Shown one piece after another: positions 34,101 to 37,368 of a stretch of 37,368 nt of DNA. Source of the DNA: CAZUZS01 sp964624795 (GTDB taxonomy: Bacteria; Calditrichota; Calditrichia; RBG-13-44-9); NCBI GenBank assembly GCA_964624795.1, contig CAZUZS010000052.1, forward strand, positions 1-37,368, in the 5' to 3' direction. A program made the position numbers and the translations under genes. The notes under the pieces were generated by a model. The model ran no database searches, was not told the origin of the DNA, and was given only the letters and a program-made list of their open reading frames with translations. Positions within the stretch are counted from its first letter, which is position 1, and each line of letters starts with the position of its first letter.

Positions 34101-35029
34101 TTAACTTTCCATTTTACGGAACCGATTACAGCCGTTTCCGGGTATGCACCAACGGCTGGATCAGTTTCACAACTTACTCGGTGGCTTACAACAACGTTTC
34201 CCTGCCCAATGTTCTGGCGCCGCGCTCGCTTATTGCCCCGCTGTGGGACGACCTCAACTTCACGAACGACAGCAAGGTTTACTACCAGCAGGAAACGAAC
34301 AAATTCATCATCCTTTTCCGCGATGTTTACCGGGTAACAGGTGAAGGTCCTCTTACATTCGAGGTAATTCTTTACGAGAATGGAAATGTTCTGCTCCAAT
34401 ACCTCTCCCTGGCCGGTCTACTCCCGGAATACACCGTGGGAATCCAGAACCAGACAGGTGATGATGGTTTGACGATTGCCTACAATGAGACATATCTGAA
34501 AGACTCGCTGGCGGTTCTTATCAGCAAACATAGCTGGGCTTCGGTAACGCCAATGGCAGGTAGCCTGAATGCCCAATCCGGCGACACTTTGTTCCTCACG
34601 CTAAAAACGCATAATTTCCCAATGGGCCAATTCTGGGCCAGCATCCAGATTGAGAGCAACGACCCGGACGAATCCCTGCTGTATATTCCAATTCACATCC
34701 AGGTAGACTCAATCGCAGTTGGCATCGAATCCGGGCTAACGGATTTACCAAAGACCTTTTCGTTACAGCAAAACTGGCCGAATCCGTTTAACCCATCGAC
34801 CATGATTACTTACTCCATTCCGGAACGGTCAGATGTGGAATTGGGAATTTTCAACGTTCTTGGACAACGGGTAAAAACGCTGGTTCGCGGCAACCAAACG
34901 CCGGATACGTACCGGGCAAAATGGGATGGCACCAATGAATTCAATATCCCGGTGGCATCCGGAATTTATATTTATCGTTTGCAGGCCGGAAACAAGGTGG
35001 CGACAAGAAAATTGATTTTGATGCGGTGA
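31148..35029 (+). CDS. Secreted gingipain-type C25 cysteine protease with T9SS-type C-terminal domain
   Basis: 1293 residues; GGAGG is 4 nt before ATG. Residues 1-20 form a signal peptide. Residues 21-240 form a propeptide-like region. Residues about 246-580 form the C25 catalytic domain: LLIIYYDAFETELQPFIEWKRQKGF, FVLLVGDREQIP, catalytic H445 in NYSGHG and C478 in VISNACLTGSF, and LFGDPTLMLYWG. Further beta-rich domains follow, including an ASH/choice-of-anchor-like stretch (FPNTFLNFSSEQTLQLQNDGPDTLWITGI) and a nidogen-like segment (FNFPFYGTDYSRFRVCTNGWISF). The final domain begins QNWPNPFNPSTMI and ends KLILMR, a T9SS-type sorting domain. In the family this is an extracellular endopeptidase; Lys or Arg preference cannot be told from the sequence. 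Confidence 0.94.
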   Translation: MNRSILIIFLIFSFCFSLVAANNTTLSLQNPNTNGIRILNSNSHEIILNADISEISAATAETPWGEYTQLNLPQFEGRHLEIGEADLPAIHQLIDVPYQAQVKLTVLSYETEEIDLDSHGFSQAVMPYQGPIEKTDQALRDHQFLMNQNYYQANSYAEIPIAEFKEIGNLRGHRLGQVILNAVQYLPAQNKLKIFKKISLRIEFTSSDQPMTNVIHRKYDSPYYSAILKEFLLNYQAPRDDLSQYPIHLLIIYYDAFETELQPFIEWKRQKGFKVTATPISAIGNTTTVIKDYIQALYNGPNPPSFVLLVGDREQIPTYTGQTGGHVSDLYYTTMTTGDFVPDIYIGRLSAQAVPQLAAQLDKILPYEQYRFSQTAFLNHGCFAATSDGSNYTTAEGTHNYVIDTHFIPNNLLYDKLYAITYGSTGQDVMNAVNEGRFILNYSGHGSTTSWGGPSVSQSMVNNATNSGMYPFVISNACLTGSFEVPECFGESWVRKANGGGLAFAGASNSTYWDEDDEWERRAYDGAFWEDYRTLAAFVLRGNLGVLNAGYSMAQYYFEVYHLFGDPTLMLYWGEAAAMTVNHTSVLFIGSPVYDVTVAGEDSVLVSLYMDGTNYGTALTDASGLAHVQLDPVPTVPGNMLLTITKFNRQPSIDTLQVVPASGPYLYCLHPVIDDQASNNNGIPEAGETVNIAFCVTNVGVASAGNVQATLSTSDTMVQVLQNQSNLGTFPAGDTLTTGDFSIQLSTDAPHLHSCSFNLHMEDNGGNSWDQTMSMVIRKGGQITILNAPLTFPNTFLNFSSEQTLQLQNDGPDTLWITGIASDIPQFTADPTSFQIVPGSQKDVTISFTPEATQAYNAVLTIFSTDPVNFETAINASGSGIYAPDIAVSPDSIHRALNITDSMTVPVALRNEGLGDLVYNVQIAGYPPQGGSLKGSGGADNFGHIWIDSDESGGPDFQWLDISQTGTELALTGNNVVSDNIDIGFNFPFYGTDYSRFRVCTNGWISFTTYSVAYNNVSLPNVLAPRSLIAPLWDDLNFTNDSKVYYQQETNKFIILFRDVYRVTGEGPLTFEVILYENGNVLLQYLSLAGLLPEYTVGIQNQTGDDGLTIAYNETYLKDSLAVLISKHSWASVTPMAGSLNAQSGDTLFLTLKTHNFPMGQFWASIQIESNDPDESLLYIPIHIQVDSIAVGIESGLTDLPKTFSLQQNWPNPFNPSTMITYSIPERSDVELGIFNVLGQRVKTLVRGNQTPDTYRAKWDGTNEFNIPVASGIYIYRLQAGNKVATRKLILMR

Positions 35030-35125
35030 GGCGGCAATAAAGCAACGATTGACCAGGAAATTAATTCGAAAAGGTAAAATCTCAGTGGTGGTAGATTCAA
35101 CTGATAAGCAAATTGCTAATAACCC

Positions 35126-35178
35126 ACCCCTTATCTCCCCCTCCCTTCCGCATAAGGGAGGGGGATTGAGGGGGAGGA
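35126..35178. repeat. GC-rich inverted repeat after the C25 protease gene
   Basis: TCCCCCTCCCTT (35135-35146) and AAGGGAGGGGGA (35154-35165) form a 12-bp perfect inverted repeat with a 7-nt loop; a further TTGAGGGGGA follows, matching a CCCACCCCTTATC stretch on the left. Similar C/G-run palindromes are common between genes in related phyla. About 105 bp after the protease stop, it could also stop transcription. Confidence 0.65.
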
Positions 35179-35284
35179 TCAGAAAAAACCGGCCATTTCC
35201 TAAACTTCCATCTTCCAATGAGATCTTACGCGAAAGGTAGATCAATCAAGAACCTCCTTCCTGCTCCCATTTTGGCAAGATCAA

Positions 35285-35314
35285 AGCATCGCCCTCGAAG
35301 GTGGGTAGGGGATG
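35285..35314 (-). repeat. Dispersed palindromic repeat, copy 3
   Basis: On the minus strand it reads AGCATCCCCTACCCACCTTC followed by GAGGGCGATGC, the same CATCCCC...CCTTCGA core as copies 1 and 2. Its ends (AGCATC/GATGCT) are inverted, so it can form a hairpin. Confidence 0.55.
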
Positions 35315-35434
35315 CTCTAAAAAGTAATATAAAGTGTTAAACAGCAAATGAGGTTTGAGGAGAGTCGGGTTAAAAAATGCAACCCTAGCTCCGCAATCAA
35401 ACGGCATCAACATGTAATCAGACGGGGATTTGTA

Positions 35435-37368
35435 GTGAAATTTTCCATTTTTACTATTTTGGTGGTTTTCTTAACGACGCTCGGATTTGCGGGTGAAAGC
35501 GAATATTATTTTCGTTTCCGGATTATGCAAAAATCTGAATTAAGCGAATTGACAAAAATCATCTCCATCGATAATGTGAACGGCGACACGGTTTATGCGT
35601 ACGCCAATGATGAGGAGATGAACAGATTCAGGAGCCTGGGCTACAGCTACAAGATACTGCCCCACCCCGGAACGCTTATTCAACCCCAAATGGCAAAAAG
35701 CCTGGCCGAAATAAAAGACTGGGACACCTACCCGACTTACGACCAGTATGTCGCGATGATGTACCAGTTCCAAACCGATTATCCTGATTTGTGCACGATA
35801 GAAAATATCGGCCCCACGGTACAGGGACGGCACATATTCTTTGCGCGGATTTCCGACAACGTGAATGTGCAGGAAGACGAGCCGGAAGTGCTATATACCA
35901 GCTCTATGCACGGTGATGAAACAACCGGCTACGTGCTCATGCTGCGCCTGATCGACTACCTGCTGAGCAATTACGGAACCGATCCGCAGGTGACAAACAT
36001 GGTAAATAACCTGGATATCTGGATCAATCCGCTGGCGAATCCGGATGGGACATATCATTCGGGGAATAGCACGGTTTATGGTGCGACTCGGTATAATGCC
36101 AATTCGATAGATATAAACCGCAATTTTCCGGACCCGGCCGACGGTCCGCACCCCGATGGAAACAGTTGGCAGCCGGAAACAATCGACATGATGAACCTGG
36201 CGGAAAGCCACAATTTTGTCATTTCCGCCAATTTTCACGGCGGCGTGGAGGTCGTAAACTACCCCTGGGACACCTGGTCCCGCCTTCACCCGGACAATTC
36301 ATGGTATGCCACGGTGAGCCGGGATTTTGCCGATTCGGTCCATTTCCATGCGCAAAATTACAATCCGCCCAATTACAGCTACATGACATACCTCAATAAT
36401 GGCATCACCAATGGATATGCCTGGTACCGGGTCGCCGGCGGGCGGCAGGATTTCATGAATTACTGGAACGGCTGCCGGGAAGTAACTATTGAGCTGTCCA
36501 ATACTCATTTATTGCCTGCCGCCCAGCTTCCCGCGCACTGGGAATACAACCGCGCCGCCTTCCTTAAATGGTTTGAGAATGCGCTGTATGGAATCCGCGG
36601 GATCGTAACTGATTCAACCACCAACCAGCCGTTGGCTGCAACCATTACGGTGCTCAACCACGATGCCGACGGCTCGCAGGTTTATTCCGATCCTGATGTG
36701 GGAGACTATCACCGCATGCTCGCTCCCGGAACCTATGACCTGGAAATTTCCGCCCCCCACTATGTGATGAAGACGATTCACGGCATTTCAGTCACCAAGG
36801 GCAACACTTCCATAGCAGATGCCCGGCTGCAAATTTTGCCGCAGGGATATGTTTATGGCCAGGTTTTTCTGGCCGATACAACCGACAACTCCGGGATCGT
36901 CGTCAAGATTGAAAATGACAGCACTTCGACAAATGCAAATGGTTTTTTTGCGCTACCGTCGGTCTTCTCCGGGCCGGTCCAAATCCGGTTTATGAAAGAG
37001 GGTTACGTTCCGGTCGAGCTCGATGAGACGCTGCCGGCGAATGATTCACTGTGGGTAGAGACCACCCTCTACGCCGCATCGGGGACTGTTCTCCTGATTA
37101 CCGACGACAACGGGGAACGAAAGCTACCAGCGGCAGGTGCAGGCAAAGACCAATCGCAAACGATCTTCGAAAAAAAGCCCGGGGCTTCCGGTGATCTGTT
37201 CCATAATGTTCTGGAATCGGCCGGTTACCGGGTAACCCGTGAGACATCAGCGCAGACCTCCCCGGCTACCTGGAACAACTACGGCCTGGTGGTATGGACG
37301 AGCGGGGCAAATACCAGCCCCATCAGCAACCCTTCAATGGTGACGGCTTTAATCAGCTATGCGACAGG
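35435..37368 (+). CDS. Secreted M14-family zinc carboxypeptidase, 3' end outside window
   Basis: The frame opens with GTG at 35435 (GGGGA about 7 nt upstream) and has no stop to the right edge (644 codons). Residues 1-19 are a signal peptide. The M14 domain (about 95-370) carries zinc ligands H159 and E162 (SMHGDETTGY) and H268 (NFHGG), plus NPLANPDGT, R229 in DINRNFPD and catalytic E353 in REVTIELSNTHL. Two carboxypeptidase-regulatory-like beta domains follow (IRGIVTDSTTNQPLAATI from about 385; GYVYGQVFLAD from about 471). The end carries a further domain starting near GTVLLITDD. It should remove C-terminal residues from peptides outside the cell, complementing the upstream endoprotease. A T9SS sorting domain may lie beyond the edge. 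Confidence 0.92.
   Translation, partial: MKFSIFTILVVFLTTLGFAGESEYYFRFRIMQKSELSELTKIISIDNVNGDTVYAYANDEEMNRFRSLGYSYKILPHPGTLIQPQMAKSLAEIKDWDTYPTYDQYVAMMYQFQTDYPDLCTIENIGPTVQGRHIFFARISDNVNVQEDEPEVLYTSSMHGDETTGYVLMLRLIDYLLSNYGTDPQVTNMVNNLDIWINPLANPDGTYHSGNSTVYGATRYNANSIDINRNFPDPADGPHPDGNSWQPETIDMMNLAESHNFVISANFHGGVEVVNYPWDTWSRLHPDNSWYATVSRDFADSVHFHAQNYNPPNYSYMTYLNNGITNGYAWYRVAGGRQDFMNYWNGCREVTIELSNTHLLPAAQLPAHWEYNRAAFLKWFENALYGIRGIVTDSTTNQPLAATITVLNHDADGSQVYSDPDVGDYHRMLAPGTYDLEISAPHYVMKTIHGISVTKGNTSIADARLQILPQGYVYGQVFLADTTDNSGIVVKIENDSTSTNANGFFALPSVFSGPVQIRFMKEGYVPVELDETLPANDSLWVETTLYAASGTVLLITDDNGERKLPAAGAGKDQSQTIFEKKPGASGDLFHNVLESAGYRVTRETSAQTSPATWNNYGLVVWTSGANTSPISNPSMVTALISYAT

Noticed and set aside
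1..37368. CRISPR arrays, tRNA, rRNA, prophage or transposase genes
   Set aside because: No regular direct-repeat/spacer pattern, tRNA-like cloverleaf, rRNA segment or integrase/transposase motif was seen.

Overview
The window looks like a chromosomal segment from an FCB-superphylum bacterium, most likely Calditrichota or candidate-division KSB1-like. This is inferred from gene content; no rRNA or marker phylogeny was possible. Three large secreted proteins end in the 'NxPNPFNP' plus FlgD-Ig-like C-terminal domain typical of type IX secretion (T9SS) cargo in that group. Dispersed CCCC/TTCGAAGG palindromic repeats lie between genes. I found no phage, IS transposase, CRISPR, tRNA or rRNA.

Layout. 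(1) 1-6372, minus strand: secreted and surface proteins. These are two tandem lipoproteins with a near-identical N-terminal anchor (one cut by the window edge, the other a beta-helix protein), a secreted M6 metalloprotease and a secreted alkaline-phosphatase-superfamily hydrolase. (2) 6744-7946, plus strand: an O-antigen ligase/polymerase-like membrane protein. (3) 8327-20679: a large iron-sulfur, sulfur-transfer and iron locus. A minus-strand arm encodes an Rrf2 regulator, a Rieske ferredoxin, SufS and SufU. A divergent plus-strand arm encodes SufB, SufC, SufD, a SufT/MIP18 protein and a bacilliredoxin, and ends in a strong terminator. Next come a second Rrf2 regulator, a two-domain rhodanese, SufE and a small membrane-anchored protein of unknown function. 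The locus closes with a rubrerythrin-VIT1 iron transporter and a CMD/AhpD-like protein on the minus strand. (4) 21082-28213: housekeeping genes (1-pyrroline-5-carboxylate dehydrogenase, endonuclease IV, PurL) plus an unusual three-domain lipoprotein (carboxypeptidase-regulatory, vWA and CsgG-like). (5) 28754-37368, plus strand: an unrecognised exported protein, a MoxR ATPase without its usual partners, a 1293-residue gingipain-type C25 protease with a T9SS C-terminal domain, and an M14 carboxypeptidase that runs off the right edge.

How it fits together. SufS takes sulfur from cysteine and passes it to SufU or SufE. SufBCD assembles the cluster, and SufT and the Rieske protein act in maturation or electron supply. 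The bacilliredoxin and rhodanese handle thiol and sulfane-sulfur chemistry, and the VIT1 protein handles iron. Two cysteine-bearing Rrf2 regulators, each with a palindrome near its own start, probably sense cluster or redox state. The flanking regions supply secreted peptidases and hydrolases, suggesting a heterotroph that degrades external protein. The most interesting points are the compound SUF locus with both SufU and SufE, a MITE-like element between sufB and sufC, the vWA-CsgG fusion lipoprotein, and the repeat family.
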